Source: Ficedula albicollis
Taxonomy: Eukaryota; Chordata; Aves; Passeriformes; Muscicapidae
Direction: 5' to 3'
Assembly: GCF_000247815.1 (NCBI RefSeq)
Contig: NW_004775881.1
Span: 902,200 to 966,199 of the forward strand
Length of the DNA stretch: 64,000 nt
This document shows, in pieces, positions 15,321-29,680 of the stretch. Numbering within the stretch: position 1 is the stretch's first letter; the number at the start of each line of letters is the position of its first letter. The notes under the pieces were generated by a model. It was not told where the DNA came from. It worked only from the letters and a program-made list of their open reading frames with translations, and did no database searches. Made by a program: the position numbers and the translations under genes.

Positions 15321-18300
15321 ATAAAATTTTGGTGAAATGTGGTGTAAATCATCAGAGAGATTAAAATCCCCAGGGATACTCTGTGGAAGTAGGTATCTCA
15401 TCATCTGTCATGAGAGGCTGTGTCCAGATGCTCCATCAGGCAGCCAAGCTGACCCTCCCATCCAGGACTATTTTTTCCTACAAGGAACACTGAAATCTTC
15501 ATCAATCCTGAAGATCATTAGCAATATGGACTGTTTTGCTATGTGGAGAAGTGCTGTACTACTGCCCCAAAAGTAGAAGAAATGACTCCTAAGAGAATAG
15601 AAGAAATCATGGTGGTCAGTAGTGTGAGACAAAGATTTGAAAAACAACAGACACTCATTTAATCTAACTAGAGCTAAATCTGTAGTTAAATAAGAGAATA
15701 TAATGAAAATTAAACAAGAAAAAAAATTTAAGTGCCCTAAAGAAAGAGTACCATCCAGTCTCAAGGGGAGAATAATTGAAAAATATAGTATTGGAATAAC
15801 TTAAAAAATAAAGCAATGCCTAATGAGGTCTATGGGGACCCTTAATGTAGACTGCATGAATGGCTTGATTCAAAAGGATGCTTTACCCACTTACAGAATC
15901 ATATCCAGTTCAGTCTTACTTAACACCTGAAGCCAGCTTGCATCCTCTGTTGAGCTGCCATCAAGAAGCACTGGAGATGCCTGATATTGCCCCACTGCCT
16001 CTTTGGGAATCCCGATACAGTGGATCCATGGTAACACTTACCTGATGACAAAGACCTCTTGATTCTTTGCTCAGTCACTGTCTCAAAATTACCCCATATG
16101 GACCTTTTTTTAGCCTCTGGGAAGTCAGAGACAGAAATCATTCCTAACACAGGGAAATATCTAAGCTAACCTTCTCTTTCCACAGCACCATGGTGGAGAA
16201 AAGATAGGGTGGTGAGGGTAGGGAGCAAAATCAACCACAAGCTCCTTGGTTGACTCACCACATCTCATATGTCTTCACTCTACATTTCTGAAGAGATACC
16301 ACCAACTGAAGGATATTTTCTGTTCTAATACAGTACCGGACCTTGTATCTTGAAAATAAATTTGAGTGGGCTTTGGTTTTTCATTGTAGGGAGTACAGGC
16401 AGAAACAGTTTCTTAGGAAACCATTTATGCTGTGCTGGATGTTATGGAAAAACAATATAAACCAAACCATAGCAGATTCTCTTTAAGATTTATGAATTAC
16501 TATTATATTGGCTTATGCTTGAGAATTAGGTCAGGTTGGCACAAACTGTTCACTGAAAACTTTACTGAATGCATGACAGCCCTCAGAAGCAATTTCTGTC
16601 CCTATGATTTAATTGTTTTTATGTAAATACACACAGACATAATAAGTACTAAATATTAGGCAGCCAAATGGTTGTGGTTCAATATATCTTGTCTCAGCTT
16701 TTCTTCAATTTTTCCCAAAAGAGGTTGGCAGTGACAGTAGTAAGGCTGTGAACAATGCAACAATGCAATATACTCACACCAAAATGTAAATACAAAAGAA
16801 ATGTTCTAAAATATACTGTGTCAAAGTACCTGCAAGAAGCAGAAAAAGGGGAAAAGTTTTCAGTTCCTTGGAAACACAGAGAAAAATCAAATGCAGAGCT
16901 TAAGAGTTTATCTTGTCATGGTTATGAATTACTTATTAAAAATTTGATCCCAGTCAGAGAAGAACAAATGAATGCTTTGATGATGATGATATGATGGCTG
17001 GGGTTTGTGAGTGATATGTTTCATTATTATCCCTATAAAATTAATAAAAAATCCCAAAACTCAGTATCTCACACAACTCTTTCTCTAAAACTAAGGGTAA
17101 AAGAAGGTGTATTCATTTTCTAATTAATTTTAAATCCCACAAATGGGAGCTTTTTAGGATCAACATATTAGGTGAGCATGCAGTATGAATCTGTATAAGG
17201 CTGTCACATATGGGTTTTAATGCAAGAGGTTCCAATCCCCTTGTATGGACAATAACTCTTCATTAACCCTGGATCAACACAGGCACTAGAGAGAATATGC
17301 AGAGCGAAGAAAACAGTCTCAAGCCAAAATCCCACCCTCTGTGCCTATATGTAAAGCACAAGAGGCATAAACAGCTTTTCTACCTTTCCTTTCCTAATGC
17401 AATCCATTTTTATAGCAAAACAAATGTCTCATTTGTGTTATTTTCTTACAGAATGCCATAAAGTGGTTATGTTTTCCAAAACTATTTCAGTGAAAGCCCA
17501 TTAATAGGTCTGCAGAGGTTCAAGCAGATGTTCAAGTATCTGATCTCCCTTTCTTCAGTTCTGAATCAGCTGAATAGAGTCCAGCCAGTCAGCCTGGAAA
17601 ATGTGAACTTTATCCCCAAGTTCTGGACTTATGGCTGAAGCAGACAGCATGCTTTCCCAGGGAGGCTCAGGGTCACAGCTGTTACAATTTCTGGGTGTCT
17701 CCTAACTTGGATGGGTGTAGCAGAATTTATCTGAGGCGCCAGAGGTTGCTTTGTTTTCAGAAGGGGATTGAAAATTTTACTCTCCAGCATTGTTTCGTAG
17801 CCTTTTCTGGCCTACGGCCAAGCCGGTTGGCCGGTGACATTTTATTTCCCCTTAAGACATGGGCCTTGGTCACCACTCAAATACTCTCTTTTGCCCCTGT
17901 AACTCAAAATATATATTGTTATATTGTTATACTGACACAAGTATTTACTGTTTGATACATAATGCCCCATAGTCCTCCTGTACCCTCCATTGCTCTTGTT
18001 TTCCTAGCTAAGAGCTAGTTCAGGAAATAGATGCCTGTGATTTTGAACTCTGAGAGGAAAATTGAATGCTCTGCTTTTTGCACAATATAAACTTGATCTG
18101 ACATCACTGGGACTTTGCTTTTAGGAGGCTCCTTTTGCCTGAAATAACCCACTGGCCTTCAATGTGTCAGTGGCAAAAAGACAAAGTATTCAAAGATGAA
18201 CACTGTGATCGTCCTCTCTTCCATCTCTAGCTGTAATTTTTCAGCCTGATCTTACTTTTTTAGTGGCTATGGTTGCATAAACAATATGCCAACATCACTC

Positions 18301-20773
18301 CGTAAGATCAAGAAAACATCACACATAAATGTGTACCCAAATTATTTTTATTCTTTTCTCATTTCAGCAGAAATTATTAGATTTTGTGCAATGCATTTCC
18401 TCTGCAAAAAAGGGTATCACAGCTTCCTCTTGTGAGTGAACGTAGGAGGCTGTGAATTAAGTGCAATACATTTATTGGGATCATCCAGTTTAACTTTTTG
18501 AGAGAGCTGGTTGTCTCAAAATAACCCTCACCGCCCTTTCTTTTGTTAACATTCTGTAGATAGGACACCTGGCAGAGGCTCAATCCCAGTCCAACCAATA
18601 ACCTTAACCCTGACTAGCTCAAATCACAACCAGGTCAGTTTATTCTCTATAGTAAAAGAAATCAAGCACAATTTTCTAGTTGCCGATTTCTCAATTACAA
18701 GAAATAATTCCGCTTCCAATAGATATCTAGTCCAGGCTGATTGCAACACTTCCACTCCAAAGGACATTTATGCTAATAAAAGAACATTCTACTTTTAAAG
18801 TTAGTCATTATTTTATTGTGAACAAGGGCATAGCAGTATGGCCCTATAAAAACTATAGCCAGATCTCATTTGTTCTGTACCCCGTGTGGGTTATTGCTAT
18901 AATCTGTAACTGACAGTGATTGCATCTTATGAATCCCTGAATAAATATAAATTTCATTTACAACATTCAGTTTTTTTAAACATCAAAGAGAGTAATTTAT
19001 AAATTACATCAGCAATAATTTTGACCTCATGAAGGGCCATTTCTCCTGCCAGTCCAGGCTGAGATTCAGCCTGCCAGCTGACAGTTGCCTGTAGGCACCA
19101 AGCATATCTTCCAGCAAAATGGATGTTTCTCTTTTTGAACGCATGGGGGCAGCTCACTCCCCACACTTCTGGGAGAAAGATTTGCCTTCTCCCAGAGAAG
19201 GACAGACTTCAGAGGCATCTGCCTGGTGTCAACTTGATCCGCAGTACAAAGTTGTTCTGAAGGAGAAAGTCCTTCCAGTGTGGTGACCCCAGTGTTTTCT
19301 CCTCCTTCTTCACAGGTATTTCACTGGAAGTGCTGGTTTTGCATGTCTAAAGCAGCCTTCACATGTGCATGCTGGAGAATGTGCTTGGCAGTCCCCTTGT
19401 GGTACAGGTCTGACAACTCAGCCAGCAGCAACCACCTTCTTCCAGGTCATTGGGAAGCTGGAACACCCTTGTCTAGTTCTTCTCTATTTTTGCCTCCAAA
19501 CTTGGCTGCTCTGAACCAAACTTGGTGCCACTGATGTTCCACAGAGTGTAGGAAGCTCAGGGAAACACTGGGTGTACATCCCAAGCTGTTAATATGAGAC
19601 ACCACCAAACTCTCCTTCCTTTTAGAGGACACAGCTCTGGAGAGGTAACTTTAAGATAATTGATTAGGGCATCATTGATTTGCATGTTTTTTTCTGCCTG
19701 GGCCTCCTCCCTCAGAAATGTTCTATGCTTGCACCACATGAGATTTTATCTACCTCTTTCATCCACTTTCTACCCCCTATGATGGACATCCAACTGTCCA
19801 CTGCAGCTGCAGATATGATCTAAAACTGGTCAGGATGAATATTGCTGAATTTTTGTTCTTCATTTCACATCTTCTCTGGTAAAGGTAAAAAAAAGCACTG
19901 GGGAGCACAGGGATCAGAAAAAGACAGTGCTCAGTGTTACTGGGAAAAGCGTGAGAAGGGAAGAACCCCTTCTGACTTCAAGAATGCATTTATGGAGATG
20001 TTTGTCAGCAAGCTCTGCTACCACAGCAATGCCTTGCAAGGGTCACAGTCTTCTGCAATTTGCAGCAGAGATACTTCCTGATCTCAGCTTAGGCATTACT
20101 TCATATCAGTGTGTAATTTCACTAATAAAGTTGTCTACACCAAAAGTGAACTAAAAATGTCCCCCTGTCATAACTGGAGACTGGATTTGGGAAATACATC
20201 ATCAAAATGTAAGAGTCCAACTTATGGCTTGCCTGAATGTTTTATCATCTTTGAAAGGCATGACAGCTGGTGTGAACTTTTATATCAGATATCATAATTC
20301 TCTGCTCCAAATATTTCCATGTGACTGGTTTTGGTTAAAGAAGGCATCTTGTTGAATTTAATTAGGTAGAAACACAATTTAAGGGCAGATAACAGCCCTT
20401 GTCCTTACTAAGGAAGATGGCCTGGAGCATTGTCTCGTGTTGAAGGGTCTCCTAGCACAGTTCTCTGGCTGAGAAAACAATCTGCTGCATCCAGGAAAAA
20501 TATGAAGGCTGTATCTGTGCCTAGAAACTGTCACATTGGTATCTTTATAAATTGCATGGATGATACGAAAATAAAGTGCCTTAATTTAATTATATGTGTT
20601 TTCCTTGGTTAGTGTAAAATGAGTTCTGATGGGAGATATGAGGACCTTTATCCTATCAGACTGTCTTGGAAGGGAGAGGCCTCAAAGCAGCCCCTGTCTG
20701 CACTGCAGGGCCATGGGGTACACACCCATTCCCTCTTTGAGGGTTGTGTTTTGCTCTTCCCACTTGCATTGTA
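15321..20773. other. Intergenic, no gene recognised
   Basis: Mostly AT-rich unique DNA. Frames are at most 98 codons (15468-15764 minus) and have no domain I recognise. No LTR, SINE or CR1 tail was recognised in this 5.4-kb stretch. Confidence 0.5.
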
Positions 20774-21535
20774 GCCACAGCCTGGTGACATTTTGGCTAC
20801 AGCAGCAAGAAGCAAAGAAAGGGGCTGGGAAACATGTCTGAGTGGAAGACTTAATTGAGCAAGTTTCTTTCCTTTGCTTCTTTCTTTGTGAACTGCCTGC
20901 AGGTAGGCAGGACTTTTTACACATGAAGTGATGACTGACAAATGAGTTTCCTGGCCTACCTGAGCGCTGCTCTCTGGGCAGAGCCACACCCAGACCCTTT
21001 TCGGCATGCAAGGATAGTGCGTCCGTCTACCACAAATACATAAGGAGAGAGAGCTTGCCCTAGCTTAGTGCTGCTCCCAGGGCTGGTGTAGGGGAAAGAG
21101 TGCAGGAACCCCTGTTCCAAGACCCACATCCTGGTGACATTTTGGCTACAGCAACAAGAAGCAAAGAAAGGGGCTGGGAAACATGTGCCACAGCCTGGTG
21201 ACATTTTGGCTACAGCAGCAAGAAGCAAAGAAAGGGGCTGGGAAACATGTCTGAGTGGAAGACTTAATTGAGCAAGTTTCTTTCCTTTGCTTCTTTCTTT
21301 GTGAACTGCCTGCAGGTAGGCAGGACTTTTTACACATGAAGTGATGACTGACAAATGAGTTTCCTGGCCTACCTGAGCGCTGCTCTCTGGGCAGAGCCAC
21401 ACCCAGACCCTTTTCGGCATGCAAGGATAGTGCGTCCGTCTACCACAAATACATAAGGAGAGAGAGCTTGCCCTAGCTTAGTGCTGCTCCCAGGGCTGGT
21501 GTAGGGGAAAGAGTGCAGGAACCCCTGTTCCAAGA
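20774..21535 (+). repeat. 349-bp duplication with a 64-bp partial copy between (period 413)
   Basis: Full units lie at 20774-21122 and 21187-21535 and look identical by eye. Between them, 21123-21186 is an extra copy of only the first 64 bases of the unit, with several substitutions (for example CAACAAG instead of CAGCAAG). The frames of up to 154 codons on the minus strand here are products of the duplication and not a recognised gene. Confidence 0.93.
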
Positions 21536-24078
21536 GGCTGGGAGGCTGTTGTCCCCTCACCAAGGAAGTAGATGCAGCTTTAGGAGGATCTAATGGTCTC
21601 TGGCTTTTCTACAGATCACATGGAGGAGGGAGATTCTTTGCAGCTTGTGTGTCTTGGTATAAGGTACACCAAGCACATAAATGCTTTGTGAAGAAAAACA
21701 AGTGCTTTCATTTGGTGTTTAAAAGAAATACAGAGAAAATGAGAGAAGAGACTGCAAAGTTTGGGAGAGCTAATTCTTGCCAGTGCATTTAAATGGGAGG
21801 CATCTGCAGTTAAGAAATGTATTAACTAAAAGCCACATCAAAACCTGTTTGACGATGCTCTGGTCTGAGTATATTGAAGGAGAGGTAGGACAGATCCCCA
21901 TTATCATACTGAGGATCCTGGGAAATGGGAATTGCACCAAGTATCCTGCACCAAAAATAGTAATATTTTTACAGGGTGTCAGGCACTGCACTTCCAGGCA
22001 GCACTGAAACAAATGACTGGGAATAAATGGACAAGAAAACAAATGGCTGGAAAGATAGCCATCAAATTCCTCTTGCGCCTTTCTCTGGCACTTAGTTCTC
22101 TCTTCAAAATGTTGACAGTATTCTTTAGACAGAAAGAGAATAGAAATGGAAAAAGTAAGTGGATAGACTGTGGTTATGGCTTATTTTCTTTCCCCAACAG
22201 GGGAGTATTGTGTAACAGAATTTTGTTGAAGTATCATTTTTATCCTTAAAATAGTTATTATTCTCCATACTTCATATGAAACAAGAGCTATGTTTTGGAT
22301 CAAGATAATTCTTGATAGGCTGTGAGGGAGATTTCTAAAAAGTAATAAATAAAAAAATATTACATTAATTCTAAATTAATTTAATTTAAACTAAGTTAAA
22401 ATTAAATAAAATGTAAAAGAAAATATGAAAAAAGTGCTTTTTCATGTGTATATCAAGAAAAAGACCCAGGGGCTTTGAGTATAGTGTCTTCTGTCCTCTC
22501 TTCTCTAAAAAATGAACTGCAAAACTGGAGACAAAGTCAAGTAAATTTTGAAGACAGTGACCAGATTCTGATATCAGGTATAATCTAACATCACTGGATT
22601 GCCATTACCCAGAGTCAGAATGACATGCACTGGGAGACTGAGGGTGTCTCTTTAAATGACATGTCCATGAGCTGATTATAGTATCAACAGTCAGAATGTA
22701 TAGTACAATAAAACAAGGCCACAAGAAACTTAAAAGATCTGAAAGAGATTTTATATGATTACTCTTCAGAAAATCACAGGAATTCTGCATCTAAAGCCAA
22801 AAACTAAGTGGCAAAATTCCCAGATCAATCTTTCACCTTTTCTTTTCTGTTTTTGTCTTTTTTTAGTTTAGCCTGGGTTTTTTTTTTTTCTTGCTTTTGG
22901 GCAGAAATATTATCAAAATAATATCTTTCAGAGTGACCTCAGTGCTTCCTACAGTCCTGAGAAAAGATATATAAACCTGAGAAAAATCCTGAAGGGAAGG
23001 AACAGTAGCGGGGGGAAGTAGCATTGAAAGACTATGGTTATTCATGGGCAGGTTGTGTAGCAGGGTCAATGTGGTTCTTTCTGAGCAAGACAAAAGGTTT
23101 AAGCAGTCCTTTCACCAAATATATTGCCAGTATAGAAGACAAAATGTTGGACCTAATACAGTTTTCATTCATTCTATCCCAGTTGGAATAACTTTGGAAA
23201 TTTAGTGTGAGAAGTTTCCAAAAACAGACAGAGAAGTTAAAGGACTGATGATGGAGATGGCAGCATTCATAGGAAAAGGGTCAGGTAGACACAGAACTCC
23301 GTCATCTTCTCTATGCCTTAGAAAACTGTCTGGCTCTTGATGAGTTTCAAGTGAAAATCGAATTCGCTGGTGTCATCAATTTTATTTTCTTTGGGTCACG
23401 TTTCCCTCTATATTGGTCCAGCAAAGTAAACAAAAGCAAGAAGTCATGGTTTTGGTTTTGAGGTTCACACATATCCAGTGTGAAATACATTGCATCAGGA
23501 GGTCTATGCTAACAATATGTACTGTTATATGTACGTCACATAGATAATCACTACTAGGAAAATGCAATCAAGCATGCCATCACTTTCTTTCCAGCCTTTC
23601 TCTTATGTGCCTGCACCTGTAAACCATTAATATGCACAAATGTGTTAACAAAAGTTGGCATATTTCCATTGATTTTGTATTTTTTTAAAATCCTTCTGTA
23701 GCACAATGGAAATACTTGCCCCTCATTGTTTTAAGCTGCAATAATCCACTTGCTAAGTGGAAAGACTACAATGTAAAAGGTTTTAATTCAAAATCCCAAA
23801 GCAGAAAATAGATTATCGCTAAAACAATCAAAACCCTGATATCCAAGTATTATAAGAAAAAACTCTTTTTTAAAACTAAGATGCTTGATAAAACAAGAAA
23901 CTAATAGCAGTGTTCTGAAGTTAATAAAGGCAGTTTGTGCTAACTTCCACAAAAATATTTGCCAGGCTATTTACTTCTTCATCTCTGTGGCACTCCTTGC
24001 TAATGCAGCTGGCCACAACTCTGTCCCTTCTGTAATGTTAATCTCCAAGTGGAGTCACCAACTCCCCTTCCATAGTGA
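21536..24078. other. Intergenic, AT-rich
   Basis: No gene was recognised. A strongly AT-rich low-complexity stretch occurs at about 22335-22430. Frames are at most 105 codons without recognisable domains. Confidence 0.5.
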
Positions 24079-24673
<595 letters not shown>

Positions 24674-25629
24674 TGAAAAAGGAAGATCCTGAAAGATCCT
24701 GAAATTTACCTGTGTAAAAAAAACCCATCAGCTTTAATGGGACTTGTCACCTACCTTAATGCATTCAAAATGGAGATTTGCTTCAGCTCTCCCAAAGTTG
24801 CTTCCTGATAACATTCATCACATATATGATGGGCCAACTAAACCACACTAAACAAAAGCTGCTGTCACATATCCTAAACCCACTACTAGAATGTAATGAT
24901 CTTGAATTAAGTTTACTTGGCAAGCTACAGAAGTAACTCATCTTTCAGGCATTGTTAATGCACAGTTTCTGGAGCTGGGAAGCTGTTTAGTGTGTTGGCA
25001 CAACAACATATGAGCTCTGGAGATTTGTGAGCACAAGTTTAGGATTGGTAAAACAAGCAGATGCCTTAAAGAGGGCTGCTAAGTGGTTTAAATTAATGTT
25101 GTGCCACATAAAAGCTTAAATAACTCTCTTCCACAAGGCAAAGAAGTTAAATTCTTCCCAGAACCTCTAAGGAAAAGAAATCAACAAGCTCCCTTGAAAG
25201 ACCTTTTCCTTCTTAGAAGTTTATTATTGGTTTCTGTGGCCAGCTGAGCTGCTTCACTTTTAATAAATGACAGTGAAATTCATTTAGTGGCCACTGTTTC
25301 GAAGCTTGGATATGTGAAGTTGTGCAGCTCTGGGAGTGTTGGCAGGGGAAGCAGCAAAATGCACCTTGCCCACATGCTGTGCACAGTTCTGTGCTCTTGG
25401 GGCATCTCGCTGTGAGCTCTTTCCACCTCTGCTCATTTGCATGGACACCAAGCAGCACCAGTGCTGTTTGACTGACAGTCATCCCCACCACATGCATGCC
25501 TCTCCTGGGCTGAGGAACTTTTCTTTCTTTTTTCACTAAAAAACCTGTTTCTTAAAAAAAATAAAATTAGAACTAAACATTTTGAACCCAAAGAAAATGA
25601 AAACAAATCAAAATAGATCAAAAAAACCC
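24674..25629. other. Intergenic, no gene recognised
   Basis: There are short internal repeats just after the foldback element (AAGATCCTG units at about 24683-24701) and nothing else recognised. The minus-strand frame at 25213-25536 (107 codons) has no recognisable domain. Confidence 0.5.
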
Positions 25630-26004
25630 AGTAAAATAAAACAAAACAAAACAAAACCCAAATAAAATAAAGCAAATAAATTAAGTAAAATAAAATAAAA
25701 TAAAATAAAATAAAATAAAATAAAATAAAATAAAATAAAATAAAATAAAATAAAATAAAATAAAATAAAATAAAATAAAATAAAATAAAATAAAATAAAA
25801 TAAAATAAAATAAAATAAAATAAAATAAAATAAAATAAAATAAAATAAAATAAAATAAAATAAAATAAAATAAAATAAAATAAAATAAAATAAAATAAAA
25901 TAAAATAAAATAAAATAAAATAAAATAAAATAAAATAAAATAAAATAAAATAAAATAAAATAAAATAAAATAAAATAAAATAAAATAAAATAAAATAAAA
26001 TAAA
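25630..26004. repeat. (TAAAA)n microsatellite, about 64 copies, with degenerate leader
   Basis: A pure TAAAA pentamer array runs from 25686 to about 26004. It is preceded by a degenerate AAAAC/AAATA-rich stretch from about 25550. Long minus-strand frames rich in F, I, L and Y come from this array and are not genes. The A-rich leader suggests growth from the A-rich tail of an old retroposon, but no retroposon body was recognised next to it. Confidence 0.95.
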
Positions 26005-27474
26005 TGGTGTAAAAAAACCTGAGTTCTGACTCTGCACCATCTGGTGACTTCTTAACAGCCACCATGAAGCACAGCACAAGTCCTCCAAGGGAAGAGGTGG
26101 CTAATTATATGCAGAGATCCTGAGCTGGTTAGGAAGGAACATCAGATTTCTGTTGTCTTCACAGGTTAATGTGATATGTAAATGAGTAACATATGATAGG
26201 ATTTGAAGCCTGTAGGAAACACAGCAGTGTAAGTGTTTAGGAGGAGGTGGTCTTCCTAATAAATATGCTCTTTGTTTGGGAATGGAAGTGAAGTCCCTGT
26301 TATATTTGATCATTTTGTGCTACTTGTCTAAAGCAACACTTACTCCATGGAATGGCAAGTGTTTAAAACTTGAATGGGATGTACTCCATTAACCGGAATT
26401 TTTCCTGTCACACCCTGACTTCTGCACTGCAAGAAATCCTAAACCCTTCCTCAGCTGCTGGAAGTGGACTTCAGAGTGTATCTCAAGACAAAAATCTGCT
26501 GATTTGTACCAAAGCTAGAGTTAGTACAGCAGACATTTTAAAGCAAATATAAGACAGAAATTTCAAACAGAGACACAGATTTCTATGTTGTATCGTGGCA
26601 CCTAGGTTAGGGCTTTGCATTTTTACCCTGCTCAGTGTGTCTCAGCTTCTGCGGATTCCTGTGAAGTCTGGCAAATGGTCAACTTCTTTGCAACTCAGCC
26701 TAATGTTAGGACACTGGTCAAGAGCAAAGGAAAATACTTTCAGACATCAAATTTTCAAACTAGTTAAACTTTCTGCTGTATAGTTCTTCTCATTGCAGTG
26801 AAAGTCATTGAACACTCAAGTAGCAAAGCTGAGACGGTTCTCATCTCGTCTTCCTGCTATCTCCTGATTTTAATTCCTTGTATCTTCCATCTGTCCCTGT
26901 GCACAGCCTTCCTGCATTTTCCATATGTAAGGACTCTGGGAAGTGGCATTTACTTTTGAAGCTGGTATAATTAAGAGAAAAATTAAATGCAGAGACAGAA
27001 CACAGCCTCCAGCTTTATCTACCTTGAAAGGGTGGATTGAATTCCATTCTGAGTCCACAAATTTGAAAAAAATTAAAATTTTCTCATATTTTTCTCCAGC
27101 AACTTAATCCTTGATATCATACTCCAGGTAGTTAAGAAACAGAAACATACAACCAATCTCAGGGATCCAGTTAAAACACCAGACATTTTTGATAATAAAA
27201 TGATGCAACAAGATATTTAGCCAGCTTTAGAGCAAGAAATCTTGGTAAGGGTTCTTTTATAACTCAAATCAAATAAATAAAATTGACCCCTGCAATAAGA
27301 GGAGTGTTGTTTGCATCTTAAATGCAATTTGTAAATTTCAAATTCCTTTTATTTAGATGTACTTCTTTTATTTAGATGTTAGACTAGAAATACCACATCC
27401 ATGGATTCTCGCATTTTTCAGTGTACTGTGAAAACATCTGCTAGTACTCATCAAACTCCTCTGTGGTTTGTTGT
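26005..27474. other. Intergenic, no gene recognised
   Basis: Unique AT-rich DNA. A 15-base phrase (CTTTTATTTAGATGT) occurs twice near 27346-27378. Frames are at most 70 codons. Confidence 0.5.
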
Positions 27475-27603
27475 CCCCATTTTACAAGTTGAAGGAATTA
27501 GACAGGCAGGTTAAAGAACTTACCCAGGACCACACAGAGAATAAGATGACAGATTAGGTGCTAGAATCAAAATTTCCTGGCTCTACTTCCAAAGACCTTG
27601 TGC
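27475..27603 (+). mobile_element. MIR-like (CORE-SINE) relic
   Basis: The sequence has the usual MIR core order: TTTTACAAGTTGAAGGAATTAGACAGG, then GGTTAAAGAACTTACCCAGG, then ACCACACAGAGAATAAG, then a CTGGCTCTACTTCCAAAG-type end. It is heavily substituted, as expected for a SINE family that was active in early amniotes. No internal promoter function is expected. Confidence 0.7.
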
Positions 27604-28213
27604 CAAGGAAAAGACCTTTCTTTTTAATGTAACACCTTGGTTATTTGACTTTGTTCTTTCTCTCTCTCCCCCTTGCTCTTGCTCCACCTCACCTAAAATG
27701 TAATTGAAAAAAGTTCTCCCCTTTAGTGTGCAGCTTTGTATTTAATCTATGATGCCAAACAGATCAAATTAATATTGTCACCACTCCAGAAAATGCAGGG
27801 AGAGTTTATTTAGCTGATGTGATGGCGTAGGTGGGTTATAAAAACCTCACAGGTTTTTTTTTCTGCCAGGGAGGTGACCCCTTGAGTACTGATTAAACAC
27901 ACTTATGTTAATCTCAGGCAGGATGGGTGCAAAACTGACAAAACAGCACCCTGAAGCCACAGTATACCACTATGGATATTATCCAAAATGCCTCCATCTC
28001 CTCATTTTTCTTTTCCTGTAGCTTTCCAGCCAAACATGCCTCTGTTCATGACAAATATTGTGATGCAGGAGGAAAAAGGTTAATTTTGCCCTTCTAAATT
28101 AAGTCTCCTGAGAAGGTAACCTTCTTTTTGTATTTTAAAAGTGATGTTGCTTAATTTGCTATAAAGGCTGAAGCTATTTGGTATTATTAACATAACCTTA
28201 AGATTTTTTTTTT
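27604..28213. other. Intergenic, no gene recognised
   Basis: AT-rich DNA with a CT-rich tract near 27655-27675. It ends in a T run (28205-28213) that directly borders the duplicated block. Confidence 0.5.
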
Positions 28214-28749
28214 AAAGTCATTAACCTGTGTTCTTTTACCGATGCCTTTCAGTACATTTTGGAGGAATAGTTCTTATCATTCCTGCAGATCAGGTATCAC
28301 ATTATTCTCATCTGATTTTGTCCAGTGCCTTGTTAGCTAGAGTATCAAATAATAACAAGAGATTAATGAATCAGAAGTGATGTTTGTCATCCAAATTATA
28401 AGCAGTCTTGCAATAGCTGAGTGATGTACATGGCGTGGTTCCTCATCTGCCAAAGTCACTAACCTGTGTTCTTTTACAGATGCCTTTCAGTACATTTTGG
28501 AGGAATAGTTTAAAGTCATTAACCTGTGTTCTTTTACCGATGCCTTTCAGTACATTTTGGAGGAATAGTTCTTATCATTCCTGCAGATCAGGTATCACAT
28601 TATTCTCATCTGATTTTGTCCAGTGCCTTGTTAGCTAGAGTATCAAATAATAACAAGAGATTAATGAATCAGAAGTGATGTTTGTCATCCAAATTATAAG
28701 CAGTCTTGCAATAGCTGAGTGATGTACATGGCATGGTTCCTCATCTGCC
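28214..28749 (+). repeat. 238-bp duplication with a 60-bp partial copy between (period 298)
   Basis: Full units lie at 28214-28451 and 28512-28749 and differ by about one base (GGCGTGG against GGCATGG). The segment 28452-28511 is a third copy of only the first 60 bases, with two or three substitutions. The layout is the same as at 20.8-21.5 kb. The plus-strand frame at 28435-28638 merely reads through the repeats. Confidence 0.93.
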
Positions 28750-29680
28750 TCTCCAGTTGTTCTTGTAGGGTAATGGTTTTCTTATGATGCAGAACCCCTT
28801 AGTGTTGCATTATCTCATTATCTCTAACCACAAGGCTGGGCTGGATCTTTCCTGTGAAATACATAAATATAGGATCAGAGTTTTAAAAACTTTTAAGCTT
28901 CCAAGTAAATTATTGCTTAAAAGTAATTAACAGATTCTTTAAGATGTCTAAGATACAGCATAACGGTCTGCTGTTTGAGGGCAAGAGCTGCTCCTTGGGG
29001 CGATGTGTATGGAAGCACCAGTAGCCACTAATGCCCATTAACTAATGACACTGTTCACCCATGGTACCTATGAGCAGTTGATGAGGGACTCATACAGACT
29101 GTGTAAGAGATATATGAGTTCACGATTGTCACCATACTAAGGTGCAAACTTTCTGAACACTGATCTTATAAAAGTGACAAGAATGGGATACAAGAAATTA
29201 TATGGCAGAGACTTTCTGTGTCCACATCCAGACCAGCAGAGAAAGTGTTCATTAGTGACATACCATAAGAAAAAATGTTCTCAGCACAGCAGAATGGATT
29301 AGCTCAGCAATGCATGTTCAGCAGGGAAGTTCAGGTTTATATCTAAGTAAACAAATGGTTACTTATCTTCTCTGGTACCAGGTGGTATGATGTGCATCCT
29401 GCTGTTACTCTATCCTTGATATAATCCTTGATACTTACATGAACATGGACCAACTTGTTTTGTTTTTTAATCTTGCTTTTTAAGAGGAGTCACTGAGCAT
29501 AGTGGTCTGTTTATAGAATATTCTCTGATTTTATGTTTGCCAGATGTATACAGAGGCAGCAGCGGGGTTATAGTTTGTCTAGATGCCAACTTTTCACGGA
29601 AGAAAAACTTCATAAATCACTTCCCTAAACTGTCAGTGCTGTTAGCAACTCCCTCTGGTGTTGTACAGCTGAGGGGGCTA
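28750..29680. other. Intergenic, no gene recognised
   Basis: No open frame, repeat family or RNA gene was recognised. The right end borders an LTR whose exact start is uncertain. Confidence 0.5.

Noticed and set aside
20774..21535. CRISPR-like array (repeat-spacer pattern)
   Set aside because: Units are long, few and tandem, and the window is vertebrate. No short regular repeats with unique spacers exist here or elsewhere in the window.
20648..21563. Minus-strand frames of up to 154 codons with repeated segments
   Set aside because: The repetition is due to the 349-bp DNA duplication. The single unit shows no domain, cysteine pattern or homology I know.
25433..26088. Hydrophobic 135- and 214-codon minus-strand frames looking like membrane proteins
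   Set aside because: They are periodic translation of the TAAAA array (FILFY repeats), not a gene.
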